Part shown: one piece after another, positions 9,976 through 21,659 of the stretch | Layout of the letters: the number at the start of each line of letters is the position of its first letter | Position numbering within the stretch: position 1 is the first letter of the stretch | Assembly (NCBI GenBank): GCA_001311805.1 | Contig: BBCA01000015.1 | Span: 1 to 61,477 of the forward strand | Length of the DNA: 61,477 nucleotides | Origin: Lentibacillus juripiscarius JCM 12147 | GTDB taxonomy: Bacteria > Bacillota > Bacilli > Bacillales_D > Amphibacillaceae | Direction of reading: 5' to 3' | Program-made: the position numbers and the translations under genes | Notes under the pieces: model-generated | Told to the model about the DNA's origin: nothing | The model's input: only the letters and a program-made list of their open reading frames with translations | Database searches by the model: none

Positions 9976-10057
9976 TGCGAGGCGATGAAGTTCGACTGTT
10001 AGTAAGCCGCGCCCGCTGTCTTCCACGGCCGCCGGTCCCTTCTTATAAGGCTAATGC

Positions 10058-10348
10058 TCACGCATAAAGCCGCTTCCACTCTTTCCGGTAGTGTTTGGTT
10101 TCTTTCCATCCGACATAAAGGTTGATACCCCCAAAGAAAAGGAAAACTATTCCTACAAACAGGGAAAGCTGTGTTTCGTAAAATATATATTGATTAATGC
10201 CGAAGAAGAGGATAAGCGAACCAAGACAGACTCGGGATTTTGCGTTAAAATAAGCCTGTGTCAGTCCGTCTTTAGTTTTAAGGATCGCGACTTTATAATA
10301 GACCCAGAAAACCGCGGAAAGTACGATAATAATTGGAAAAATAATCAT
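10058..10348 (-). CDS. ytpI: YtpI family small membrane protein
   Basis: A 96-aa protein with three predicted membrane helices (about 3-20, 41-60, 64-82) and a basic C-terminal tail ending KEWKRLYA, like YtpI of B. subtilis, which also lies between ytoI and nrnA. Function unknown. It is divergent from nrnA; the start follows AGGGGCC. The 80 bases between it and ytoI hold only a short GC-rich stretch. Confidence 0.8.
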   Translation of the reverse strand: MIIFPIIIVLSAVFWVYYKVAILKTKDGLTQAYFNAKSRVCLGSLILFFGINQYIFYETQLSLFVGIVFLFFGGINLYVGWKETKHYRKEWKRLYA

Positions 10349-10527
10349 AGTTATCGGCCCCTAAACTTATGAATTAGAATGGATTGGCTTAATGGACTTG
10401 CAACTGTTCCATCGTTTTTGAAATATGGATGACACAGTTGCATACATAAACGCCTGTATCCTATCCAATTGTAGCTTGTTTTGCTTCATCAGGAAAGTAA
10501 AAAATGTGACAAAGTAGGGAGAATACT

Positions 10528-11473
10528 ATGCAGCATATACAATCCATTATCCAGGCAATTAAAGAATACGATACCATTATCATTCATCGGCATGTACGGC
10601 CAGATCCCGATGCATACGGTTCCCAAGCAGGATTGAAAGAAATGATTACCCATTCTTTTCCGTCTAAACAAGTGTACATCACCGGGGAGGAAGATCCGTC
10701 CTTGCTTTTTTGGCTGACATGGATGACGTCACAGATGATACCTATCAAAACGCACTGGTTATCGTCTGTGATACAGCAAATGCCGGGCGCATCAGCGATC
10801 AGCGCTACCACCTGGGCGAAAAGCTGATTAAAATTGACCATCATCCGAATGTGGATGAATATGGGGATGTCATGTGGGTCGATACGGCAGCAAGTTCAAC
10901 AAGTGAAATGATTTATGACTTATACCTCGATGCCAGGGATGAGGACTTTGTTATAAATGATGAAGCCGCTCGTCTCCTTTATGCCGGTATTGTAGGTGAC
11001 ACGGGCAGATTTTTGTTCCCTAGCAGTACGAAAAAACATTCCAGCATGCAGCAGAACTCGTCACCTATAATTTTGACCGTCCAAGTCTTTATGATGGAAT
11101 TTACCGTATTAAAGACAATATTGCCAGGCTGCGTGGCTATATTCTGCAAAACTTTAAACGCTTGGATTCAGGCATGAGCACTGTAGTACTGACTAAGGAG
11201 ATGCTGAAAATTGGTGTCAACCCAATGGAGACTGGGCAGCTGGTCGGAGTACTCGGTGATATTGAAGGTATGAAGGCTTGGGCTTTCTTTATTGAAGAGG
11301 AAGAGCTGATACGTGTTCGTCTGCGTTCGAAGGGACCAGTCATCAATGGGATTGCCGCAAAATATGATGGTGGCGGACATCCGATGGCGGCAGGTGCATC
11401 CATCCGCACATGGGAACAAATGGAGCACGTTGTTCAGGACTTGGATGAAGCTTGCCGGGGCTTTACTGACTAA
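10528..11473 (+). CDS. nrnA: NrnA bifunctional oligoribonuclease/pAp phosphatase (frameshifted)
   Basis: About 315 aa after repair. Known role: degrades 2-5 nt RNA fragments and dephosphorylates 3',5'-pAp, a cytoplasmic DHH phosphoesterase. Seen: [14 protein letters not shown] motif I (about 20-33), VCDTAN motif II, DHHPN motif III and the DHHA1 signature [10 protein letters not shown] near the C-terminus. Breaks near 10708 (T-run) and 11035 (A-run). Standard neighbour of ytpI and ytrI. Confidence 0.9.
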
Positions 11474-11483
11474 TGCAGTGCAT

Positions 11484-11530
11484 AAAAAGAGCTATGACCT
11501 CTTCAACAGGTGAGGGGACATAGTTCTTTT
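11484..11530 (+). terminator. Terminator of nrnA
   Basis: Outer arms AAAAGAGCTATG / CATAGTTCTTTT with an inner CCTC/GAGG stem. Confidence 0.7.
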
Positions 11531-11549
11531 CATTTAACTGAATTGATTG

Positions 11550-11747
11550 TCAGGAACTTTTTGCTTCGTTCAGCGGAATAAACCAGCATCCTGTGTTTGT
11601 TTGGTCATAGTGTACAAGCAGATTTTCACGTTGAATGCCACGTTTGATAAGTCGGATTAATTCTGCAGATTCAGCATATGCAATCTTGCCTTCCTTTAGC
11701 TGTGCAACCTTTTCATCCCGTAACCGGCTCTGATGGATTACCAGCAT
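11550..11747 (-). CDS. Small hypothetical protein, 65 aa
   Basis: A 65-residue soluble, charged protein starting MLVIHQSRLRDEKVAQLKEG, with a Cys-Trp pair near the C-terminus (GCWFIPL). A good AAAGGAG site precedes the ATG. No family recognised. It follows the ytrH-ytrI pair on the same strand after a 127-base gap and may be read with them. Confidence 0.6.
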   Translation of the reverse strand: MLVIHQSRLRDEKVAQLKEGKIAYAESAELIRLIKRGIQRENLLVHYDQTNTGCWFIPLNEAKSS

Positions 11748-11874
11748 TTAATCCAACTCCTTTCTGCAAGGTATGTGAAAAATGTAAGCTTACCCTTTAT
11801 ATTATATCGTACAGAAGAATTTGTGACCACTATTAATTGTTTTTTCATAAAATTTTTCACAACGGACAAGGCGT

Positions 11875-12380
11875 TCAGATGCCACTGGAAACCTCAGCTT
11901 TCACGGATAATTTCACGGTTTTGGTAATGACAAGTTTCCGGACTTTGAACTTGAATTTAAAGTCATCAATCGAAAATTCCTTGTTTTCGACAGTTGCCTC
12001 AAGCAGTCCATCACTTTCAGCAATGATGGAAACCTCTTTACCTTTAATGTGATTGATTTCGTTCTTTATTAAATCTTCCAGTTGATGTATAATAAGTCTA
12101 TCCGGCAGATCGTCTGGATTGGTGATTGTTATTCCAATTGACTCCACCTTGGCTGATGTTTTTGTTTTTCATCAAGATCTTTATTGTCGTCAAGCAAAGC
12201 TTCGTTCTCGTTCTTCAGTTCGGTTACCTCTGATTTTAGTTCACGGTTTTCCTCAAGCATCTGGCCATACATCGAACCATACATATAGACGAAAATTAAA
12301 TAGCCGATGATGGATCCTGCAAAGACCCCTACCAGAAATCGCTGCCATGTTGATTTTTTATAATACGGGGGAATATGCAT
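11875..12380 (-). CDS. ytrI: Sporulation membrane protein YtrI (frameshifted)
   Basis: About 168 aa after repair of a break near 12140. N-terminal MHIPPYYKKSTWQRF, a single membrane helix (about 15-37), then a coiled-coil-like stretch (EENRELKSEVTELKNENEAL) and a C-terminal domain. Known of the family: sigma-E-dependent sporulation protein needed for full spore resistance. Its ATG overlaps the stop of ytrH (TAATG), so the two are coupled. Confidence 0.85.
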
Positions 12381-12711
12381 TATCCGACATCCTCCTGTAT
12401 CAGCCACCCAATGATTAACAGCGCTGTTTTCACACCACCCATTGCGGATAGTATCAACATAATTTGTTTGAACAGGTCGTATGTTGAACCATCCAAAATT
12501 CCCTTTTCAAAATTGGCAATAGCGTCGAAGGTTCCGCCGATTGCAGCCACGATTGCCCAAATCCGCAGACTTTTTGCAATACGGTTCATTTGGGTGAACG
12601 GGGCATCCCCAGTTGCAAAACTGCCGATGCTGCCGATAACGGTGCCACCTATAACCACACCGAAAGCGATAAAAAACAATGAATGAATTGGGCAATAAAC
12701 CGTTCTTCCAT
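12380..12711 (-). CDS. ytrH: Sporulation membrane protein YtrH (frameshifted)
   Basis: About 110 aa. After adding one base near 12677 the protein begins MEERFIAQFIH and continues FFIAFGVVIGGTVIG, with three membrane helices and the conserved SLRIWAIVAAIGGTFDAI. Start ATG 12711 follows AAGGAG. Family: sigma-E-dependent, paired with YtrI, and divergent from dnaE as in B. subtilis. Confidence 0.85.
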
Positions 12712-12940
12712 GATTTAGACTCCTTATGTGCGTACTGGTTCATTTTATGATAGATGTGGACAGGATATGTCAGGATGCTTGATTAGATGGATTCGTGCTG
12801 CATGCAGCAACAAAGCATATTCGGTATAATGGTTACGTGTGAGATGTCTCGGGGGTATCCAGTTTGAGATGTTGTTCTTTTGAACATGCGATTTAAAGGA
12901 CGGACTGGATATCCTACATTCTAAAAAAAGGTGGGGTAGT

Positions 12941-15900
12941 ATGTCATTTACGCATTTGCAAGTGCGGAGCGGGTACAGTTTCATGAAAAGCACCATCGTG
13001 GTTGACAAACTGGCTGAGAAGGCGTGGGATATGCAGTTTGACGCTTTGGCACTGACGGATGAGGCAGTCTTATATGGCGCTATCCCTTTTTATAAAGCTT
13101 GCAAACGAAATGGGATAAAACCGATTATCGGCATGAGTGTTTCTGTCGTAAATGCACATGACGGAATGGATACATGCCTTCTTTTAGCTAAGAATAACAG
13201 CGGATATAAGAATCTGGTCAGAATAAGCACCAACCTTCAGACAGAAGGCGGAAACAGTATTAGCAAAGAACGTCTTGAACCACTATGCAGCGACTTGATC
13301 TGTATTGTTGTTACATCTGTATCTGAAACGGGGACACTGCTATTGAATGAAACCTATGACCGGGTGAAAGACTATTTGGATAACGAGTGGAATATTTTTA
13401 GCCCAGAAGACTTGTATTTAGGCGTACAGGACCACGGGATGGATAAGGAGCGGAAGGTGAATCAGTCCGTGAAGGCATTCCAAGAGCTGTATCAGATACC
13501 GGCTGTACTTTTGAATGATGTCCGCTACCTTGATGAAAATGATGATATAGCCTACGATTGTCTGCAAGCCATGAAGGATGGCAGAAAATGGCCAATGAAA
13601 ATAACGGATGCGACTGTTAGGAACAGACACTTGCGAACGCAGGAGGAGATGGAGCAGCTGTTCGCGCGTGATTGGCCGGAAGTGATTCGGGAAACGGAAC
13701 GAATTAAGGAACAATGTGATGTCACATTTGATTTCAGCAAGCGAATGCTTCCATCTTATCCGGTACCGGCACAGATGGATCACATACATATTTGGAGAAA
13801 ATCTGCTGGGAAAATGCAAACAAAATCTATGATGCTGTTACCGATGTGATAACACAGCGCCTGGCGTATGAGCTTGAAATTATTCAATCTATGCAGTTCA
13901 GTGACTATTTTTTAATTGTCTGGGATTTTATCGCTTATGCCAAAAAGGAAGGAATTCTGGTTGGGCCGGGCCGTGGATCGGCAGCAGGCTCTCTCGTTGC
14001 TTATGTGCTTGGAATTACAGAAATCGATCCACTTCAGTATGACTTATTGTTTGAGCGTTTCCTGAATCCTGAACGCACGTCTATGCCTGATATTGATATT
14101 GACTTTTCGGATCACCGGCGGGACGAAGTGATTGATTATGTGCGCATGAAATACGGCAGTGATCATGTCGCACAAATTATAACATTTGGCACGTTTGCAG
14201 CGCGATCCCTCATGCGGGAATTAATGAAAACCATGGAAGTCGAACAGCAGGATGCCCGTTTTATCCTGCAGGCAATCCCTGCCCAGGCACAACAAACGAT
14301 AGTGGAATATGTGACGGGGTCAAAGGATTTACAGCAGTATATTAAGCAATCGGAAAAGTTGAAAGCCTTATTTACTGTTGCTGCAAAACTGGAAGGGATT
14401 CCAAAACATATGTCCACCCATGCGGCGGGTATTGTGATTAGCGATAATCCGCTAGTCGAATCAGTTCCGCTGACAGCCGGCACACATGATACAAAGCTGA
14501 CGCAATATGCGATGAATGACCTGGAAGCAATCGGGCTTTTGAAAATGGATTTTCTCGGCCTGCGGAATTTGACACTGATGGAACGGATTCTAAAAACTAT
14601 CCGTTATACAACCGGTGAGAAAATGGCATTGGCGTACATACCTGATAAAGATCCGGAGACATATAAATTACTGCAGCAAGGCCGGACCAATGGCGTGTTC
14701 CAACTGGAATCCCAGGGGATGAAGCAGGTGCTGATGCGCCTGAGGCCGACTATGTTTGAGGACATTGTGGCGGTCAATGCTCTGTACCGCCCCGGACCGA
14801 TGGAACAGATCCCGGTTTATATCAGCCGCAAACATGGCACAGAACAAGTGGAATACCCGCACCCGGATCTGGAGCCGATTCTCAGTAAAACTTATGGTGT
14901 ACTGATCTATCAGGAACAAATTATGCAAATAGCACATAAAATTGCTGGATTTTCAATGGGACAGGCTGATCTTCTCCGGCGGGCTGTCAGCAAGAAAAAA
15001 CAGCAGCTAATGGACGAGCAGCGTGCAGCGTTTATCCAGGGCTGTCTGGATAACGGTTATTCGGAACAAATCGCGAAGAAAATTTTCCAGTGGATTGTCC
15101 AGTTTTCTAATTATGGATTCAACAGGAGTCATGCTGTCGCTTATAGTAAACTATCCTACCAGCTTGCCTATTTGAAAGCTCATTATCCTGCCAGTTTCTT
15201 TGCTGAATTATTAACCAGTGCAGCTGGCCAGCAGGATAAGGCGGATTTATACAGGAAAGAAATGAAAGTAGAGGGGATATCATTACTGCCGCCCTCCATC
15301 AATCGAGCTTTGGCAAATACGCTGTGGAAGGCTCTGATATTCGAATGGGTTTTTATCTATTAAGGGAATTGGCAATCAGGCGGTCAAAGAAGTGATTCAG
15401 GTCAGGAAAAATGGCAGGTTCAAGAGCCTTTTCGATTTTGCATGCGAGTATCGCAGAAGGCCGTAAGCAGACAGACACTGGAGACATTGGTTATGGCGGG
15501 AGCGTTTGATGAGTTATATGGTAACCGGGCTAGTTTATTAGCGTCCATTGACCATGCACTGGAACAGGGCGAGTTATTCAAAGAATTCAGCGATCAGTCA
15601 AGTCTTTTCCAGGACGGGATTCATTTAGAAGAAACATATGTTGCAATGGAAGATTTCAGCCTGATGAAAAAACTGCAGGATGAAAAAGAACTGATGGGAT
15701 TTTATATTTCCAGCCATCCATTGAAAAAGTTCCGGAATGCATTTCGGAGGGAAGGCTATGTTTCACTTGCAAGGGCGAAACAAATGACTGGTGTACGCGG
15801 CCTTTACGGTGCAGCGATTGTGCAGGCTGTTAAAGTCATCCGCACCAAACGCGGCGACCCGATGGCGTTCATGACGGTCGGGGATGAAACAGATGATATG

Positions 15901-16314
15901 GAAGCGGTCGTTTTTCCGGATGTGTACCGTCAAATTAACCGCTGGCTGTCGGAAGAGAAGATGATTACGTTTAGCGGTAAGGTGGAAAACCGGAATAATC
16001 GGCTGCAGTGGATCATGGATGATGTGCAGGAGCTTAGACAGACGGAATGGGAACAGAAACAGAACCAGCGACTGTTTCTTAAATTAACGGCAGATAATCG
16101 CGGCAATGCACTGGAAGCAATCAGAGATATTGCAGGTGAGCACCCTGGGAGTACACCAATCATTACGTATCACCAAGAGGAAAAAACGGCCTATCAGCTG
16201 GCGGAAGAATATGGGGTTGACCCTCAGGAACAGTGCCTGGAGAAGCTCCGGAACCGTTTTGGAAAGCAAAATGTTGTGCTGGAAGAACCGGGGAGCTTTG
16301 AAAAGGGAGACTAA
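12941..16314 (+). CDS. dnaE: DNA polymerase III alpha subunit DnaE (frameshifted)
   Basis: About 1125 aa after repair. Error-prone replicative polymerase that extends primers at the fork in Bacillus. Domains: PHP (1-270), polymerase core with the catalytic PDIDIDF near 385, tandem HhH and OB-fold (RTKRGDPMAFMTVGDETDDMEAVVFP) near the end. Breaks near 13765, 15302, 15354 and 15437 (T- and A-runs mostly). In the PHP domain HLQVRSGYS and LTDEAVLYG lack two His residues I recall in B. subtilis DnaE (VHSGYS, TDDHVMYG), so the metal site may be lost. Start ATG follows AAAGGTGGGG. Confidence 0.92.
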
Positions 16315-16355
16315 GCAAAAATTCTTTCCCTTCGAAATGCAGCTTTATTTTATTC

Positions 16356-16383
16356 TTTACACGAAAACTCCATCTGTTATAAT
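16356..16383 (+). promoter_or_regulatory. Sigma-A promoter of ytsJ
   Basis: TTTACA (16356-16361), 16-bp spacer, TATAAT (16378-16383), about 70 bases before the start. Confidence 0.8.
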
Positions 16384-16450
16384 GAAACCGTTAAGTGGTC
16401 AGACCACCCGGCTGTTTTTGCAATTCCTACTACATAAAGGAGTGAGCGTT

Positions 16451-17693
16451 TTGTCAAATTTGCGGGACGAAGCATTGCATATGCATAAAGCGAACAAAGG
16501 AAAACTTTCGACTGAATCAAAAGTGAAGGTACGTAATGCCAAGGATTTAAGCCTTGCCTATTCACCGGGTGTTGCAGAGCCTTGTAAAGAAATTCACGAT
16601 CGTAAAGAAACGGTGTATGACTACACGATGAAAGGGAACATGGTGGCTGTTGTCAGCAATGGTTCAGCGGTGCTTGGTCTCGGGAATATCGGGCCGGAAG
16701 CTGCATTGCCTGTCATGGAAGGAAAGGCAGTACTGTTTAAGAATTTTTCCGGTGTCGATTCTTTTCCAATTTGTTTGGAGTCGCATGATACAGAGGCGAT
16801 TGTACAGACAGTTAAGATGCTGGAGCCGACATTTGGCGGTGTTAATCTGGAGGATATCGCGGCCCCTGATTGCTTTGTCATAGAAGAACGGCTGAAGAAG
16901 GAAACCAGTATCCCGATTTTTCACGATGACCAGCATGGAACAGCTATTGTAACCGTCGCTGGATTGATTAACGCTTTGAAATTGTCCGGCAAATCGTTTT
17001 CGGACATTAAAGTGGTGGCAAATGGTGCAGGCGCAGCAGGAATTGCAATTATTAAATTACTGTACAATTTTGGTGTCCGTGACATCATCATGTGTGACTC
17101 GAAAGGTGCAATCTTTGAGGGCAGACCGTATGGCATGAATGAAGTAAAAGACGAAGTAGCCAAGATGACGAACAAGGATAAGCAAGAAGGCGACCTGGAA
17201 GATATGCTGGCAGACGCAGACGTATTTATCGGTGTTTCTGTGGGTGGCCTATTGAGTAAAGAAATGGTGCAAAAAATGAATGATGATCCGATTATCTTTG
17301 CGATGGCAAACCCGGATCCCGAAATCTTGCCAGGTGATGCCAAAGAAGTTGGTGTGAAAGTGATTGGAACCGGACGCTCGGACTTTCCGAATCAGGTTAA
17401 TAATGTACTGGCATTCCCGGGCATTTTTTAGAGGGGCTTTGGATGTACGGGCTACCCGTATTAACGAGCGAATGAAAATTGCTGCAGCGGAAGCAATCGC
17501 GTCACTGATCACCGAAGATGAACTGAATGAGGATTATGTCATCCCAGCTCCGTTTGACCCAAGAGTCGCTCCCCTTGTTGCATCGAGTGTTGCCAGGGCG
17601 GCGATGGAATCCGGTGTCGCCAGAATCGACGTCGATCCAGAAGAGGTAGCCGAGAAAACAAGAAAGCTGACACGGATTGATGAAGACTACTGA
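16451..17693 (+). CDS. ytsJ: Malic enzyme YtsJ, NADP type (frameshifted)
   Basis: About 414 aa. Oxidatively decarboxylates malate to pyruvate with CO2 and NADPH. Seen: N-terminal domain with [10 protein letters not shown] and [16 protein letters not shown], catalytic Asp/Glu in [10 protein letters not shown] and FHDDQHGTA, and the Rossmann motif GAGAAGIA. Translation starts at TTG 16451 (MSNLRDEAL), 10 bases after AAAGGAG. One extra T near 17428 (ATTTTTTAG) ends the frame early; dropping it restores [14 protein letters not shown]. Followed by a FadR-like regulator and accDA, so pyruvate supply sits next to fatty-acid synthesis. Confidence 0.92.
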
Positions 17694-17794
17694 TAGTCTG
17701 GGAAGCTTCATGTCCAAAAGGTGCCGGCTGATATAGAGCTTGTCTCTTCATTGCCGGCATCATTACCGTTAGTGTGCTGGTATAACCTATAAAA

Positions 17795-17845
17795 GTGTGT
17801 GTTTAAAAAGAAGGACCGATTTACCGGACTTTTTGAACAACCTCT
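17795..17845 (+). repeat. MITE-like element, copy C (internally deleted)
   Basis: About 50 bp: GTGTGTTTAAAAAG AAGGACCGA at the left end joined directly to TTTACCGGACTTTTTGAACAACC at the right end. Only the two ends of copies A and B remain, joined at the shared ACCG. It supplies the sequence directly before the ribosome site of the next gene. Confidence 0.7.
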
Positions 17846-17864
17846 AAAAGGAGTGACTCCGGCT

Positions 17865-18485
17865 GTGTCCATGTCACCAAGGCAAAAAGTATACCATGGG
17901 ATTTTACAGGAACTGCGGAAGTATATTGAGGTGAACAATCTGCAGCCAGGGGATAAACTTCCATCGGAACGTGTGCTTTCAGAGAAGCTGCAGGCAGGAC
18001 GATCCTCTATCCGTGAAGCTTTGCGCGCAATGGAACTGCTGGGACTGATTGAGACGCGGCATGGGGAAGGTACATTTTTAAGTGCGTACCGGCCCTACCA
18101 TTCCGTGGAAGTGCTTTCCTCATTCATTCTGCAGGGAAATAACACAAGGAACGACTTGCTATTTGCGAAGAGAATTATTGAAAAAGAAGCGGCAAAGATT
18201 GCGTACGATTACATGCAGGATGAGGATATCAGCCAATTGCTCGAAATCGTTCGGGATCCATCACTGAATGAAAATGCGAAACATGTGGCCTTTTTCCAAT
18301 ATTTATTTCATAAAACGGAGAATTTATTGCTTGCGAAAGTCTGGCAGCTGATGGATGAATTTTCGTATACTATTTCCAGCCTGTCGTATGATCAGTTATT
18401 TTACCTCGAACTCATCAGCCTTTATCAATCTGAAGATTACGCGAAAATAGAGGAACTTTTTCATGACTTGCCGGTGGAAAAATAA
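17865..18485 (+). CDS. GntR/FadR-family transcriptional regulator
   Basis: About 206 aa. N-terminal winged helix (LQPGDKLPSERVLSEKLQAGRSSIREALRAMELLGLIE, in typical GntR spacing) and a C-terminal all-helical FCD-like ligand domain. I chose GTG 17865 (11 bases after AAAAGGAG); the open frame further upstream reads through the MITE copy C. It lies directly before accDA, an arrangement seen in other Bacillales, so control of malonyl-CoA synthesis is plausible but unproven. Confidence 0.85.
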   Translation: MSMSPRQKVYHGILQELRKYIEVNNLQPGDKLPSERVLSEKLQAGRSSIREALRAMELLGLIETRHGEGTFLSAYRPYHSVEVLSSFILQGNNTRNDLLFAKRIIEKEAAKIAYDYMQDEDISQLLEIVRDPSLNENAKHVAFFQYLFHKTENLLLAKVWQLMDEFSYTISSLSYDQLFYLELISLYQSEDYAKIEELFHDLPVEK

Positions 18486-18577
18486 TTTGTCCTATCGACA
18501 GATTGTGACACCTTTTTGCAACGTCAGAAAGTATAATTATGGATGACCTTGTAAGTAAAACTAAGGCATTCACTATA

Positions 18578-18606
18578 AAGGCTTGGTGAAAGCCAAGTTT
18601 TTCTAA
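18578..18606 (+). terminator. Terminator after the FadR-like gene
   Basis: CTTGG-TGAAAG-CCAAG with TTTTT tail. Confidence 0.65.
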
Positions 18607-18676
18607 CAACGGGTTGTTTATAGTATACAGCAGTTTCGTGATTGTTCCGGGTTTGTAAGAAAAAGGAGGAATTCCC

Positions 18677-19533
18677 TTGCTTAAGGATTTTTTGGCAAGA
18701 AGAGGAAATACGCTACCATTCCGAATGAGGAAAGCAAGCTTGATATTCCTGAGGGATTAATGAAAAATGTGATAACTGCCATAAGATTTATTACCGGAAA
18801 GAATTGAACAAAACATTAATGTGTGCCCAAATTGTGACTACCACCATACGCTTACTGCCTGGGACCGGATAGACAGCTTGTTCGATGAAGGAACATTTGA
18901 GGAATGGGACAGGCAACTTACGACGACGAATCCCCTGGATTTTCCCGGGTACGAGGAAAAAGTGGACAAAGACCGTAATAAAACGGGCCTTAATGAAGGA
19001 GTTGTCACCGGCAAAGGAATGATTGACGGACAGGAAACTGCTTTCAGTGTTATGGATTCCAGTTTCAGAATGGGAAGTATGGGCTCGGTTGTTGGCGAAA
19101 AATCAGTCGTGCTCTGGAAAACGCAAAAGATGAATCACTTCCATTTATCATTTTCACTGCGTCCGGCGGTGCCAGAATGCAGGAAGGTGTACTAAGCCTG
19201 ATGCAAATGACAAAAACTTCCGTTGCCGTAAAGCGGTTTTCAGAAGCGGGTGGTTTAATGATCTCCGTCATGACCCATCCGACAACCGGTGGTGTTTCTG
19301 CCAGTTTTGCATCTATTGGGGATTATAATTTAGCCGAACCAGGTGCAATGATCGGTTTTGCCGGACGCCGGATTATCGAACAGACTATCCGTGAAGAACT
19401 TCCCGATGATTTTCAGACAGCGGAATTCCTGCTTAAACACGGCCAGCTTGATAAAGTCGTGCATCGCCATGACATGAAATCCTTCCTGAGAGTTCTGCTT
19501 TCCATGCATGCGCAAGGGAGGGAGAAAGCATGA
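18677..19533 (+). CDS. accD: Acetyl-CoA carboxylase carboxyltransferase beta, AccD (frameshifted)
   Basis: About 286 aa. With AccA it moves the carboxyl group from biotin to acetyl-CoA, giving malonyl-CoA. Seen after repair: zinc-finger CDNC and CPNC pairs (about 30-55), [24 protein letters not shown] oxyanion region and the crotonase-like C-terminus. Breaks near 18703, 18770, 18818 and 19103, mostly A-runs. Start TTG 18677 follows AAAAGGAGGA. Its TGA overlaps the accA ATG. Confidence 0.92.
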
Positions 19534-20440
19534 AACAAGTGCTGGATTTCGAAAAACCAATTGTGGACTTGAAAGAAAAGATTGCTGAATTAAAATCGTT
19601 TACAAATGACAGTGATATTGACCTGGAAACGGAAATCACGACGCTGGAAAACCGGCTGGAAAGATTGGAGAATGATATTTACGGAAATCTGCAGCCGTGG
19701 CATCGTGTGCAAATGGCTCGGCACCAGGAACGTCCAACCACATTGGATTATATTCAGGAATTGTTTACTGATTTTATTGAATTCCATGGGGATCGCTCAT
19801 ATGGTGATGATGAAGCGATTGTTGCTGGCATTGCTTTTTATGAGGACAAACCGGTAACCGTGATTGGTCATCAGCGTGGGAAAGATACGAAGGAAAATAT
19901 TCGCCGTAACTTTGGCATGCCACATCCGGAAGGGTATCGGAAAGCTTTGCGGCATATGCGCCAGGCGGAAAAATTTAACCGCCCGATTGTTTGTTTATCG
20001 ACACCAAAGGAGCATATCCGGGTAAGGCTGCTGAAGAACGGGGGCAAAGTGAAGCTATTGCCAGGAACCTGATGGAGATGGCCGGTCTATCCGTGCCCAT
20101 TATCTGTATTGTCATTGGTGAAGGCGGCAGTGGCGGAGCACTCGGATTAGGGGTTGGAGACCATATTCATATGCTGGAGAATTCCACCTATTCGGTTATT
20201 TCCCCGGAAGGAGCAGCCGCGTTGCTTTGGAAAGATTCTGGACTTGCCAGGCAAGCAGCAGAGACGATGAAAATCACCTCCTATGATTTGAAAGAGCTTG
20301 ATATTATTGATCAGGTTATCCCAGAGCCAAGAGGTGGTGCCCATCGCGATCTGAAAGCACAGGCAGCGCATATTGATGCTGTATTGGCAGCGTCGCTGGA
20401 GGAATTAGCAAATCTATCGGCGAATGAATTGCTTGAATAG
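19530..20440 (+). CDS. accA: Acetyl-CoA carboxylase carboxyltransferase alpha, AccA (frameshifted)
   Basis: About 303 aa. Partner of AccD. Seen: N-terminal coiled helices, [35 protein letters not shown] and, after adding one T near 19992, [10 protein letters not shown] and [10 protein letters not shown] of the active-site oxyanion loops. Four-base overlap with accD implies coupled translation in equal amounts. A strong terminator follows. Confidence 0.93.
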
Positions 20441-20510
20441 ATGGGAAAAATATAAGCAAATTGGTGATTATCAGGAAATGTGACGATCTGTTCACGTGTC
20501 TTTTCACCAG

Positions 20511-20541
20511 GGAAGAGGTTGACAGCTGTCAGCCTCTTTCC
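20511..20541 (+). terminator. Terminator of accDA
   Basis: AAGAGGTTGACAGCTGTCAGCCTCTT, a near-perfect palindrome, then a short T-rich stretch. Confidence 0.75.
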
Positions 20542-20616
20542 TGTTTGGTAAACAGGAAGATAACGGAAACAATTGATTACATGCTGGTGATAGCTCTGTG
20601 CCGCCAGCTAAAATGA

Positions 20617-21638
<1,022 letters not shown>

Positions 21639-21659
21639 TGCACCAGAGGAGGATGGAAA

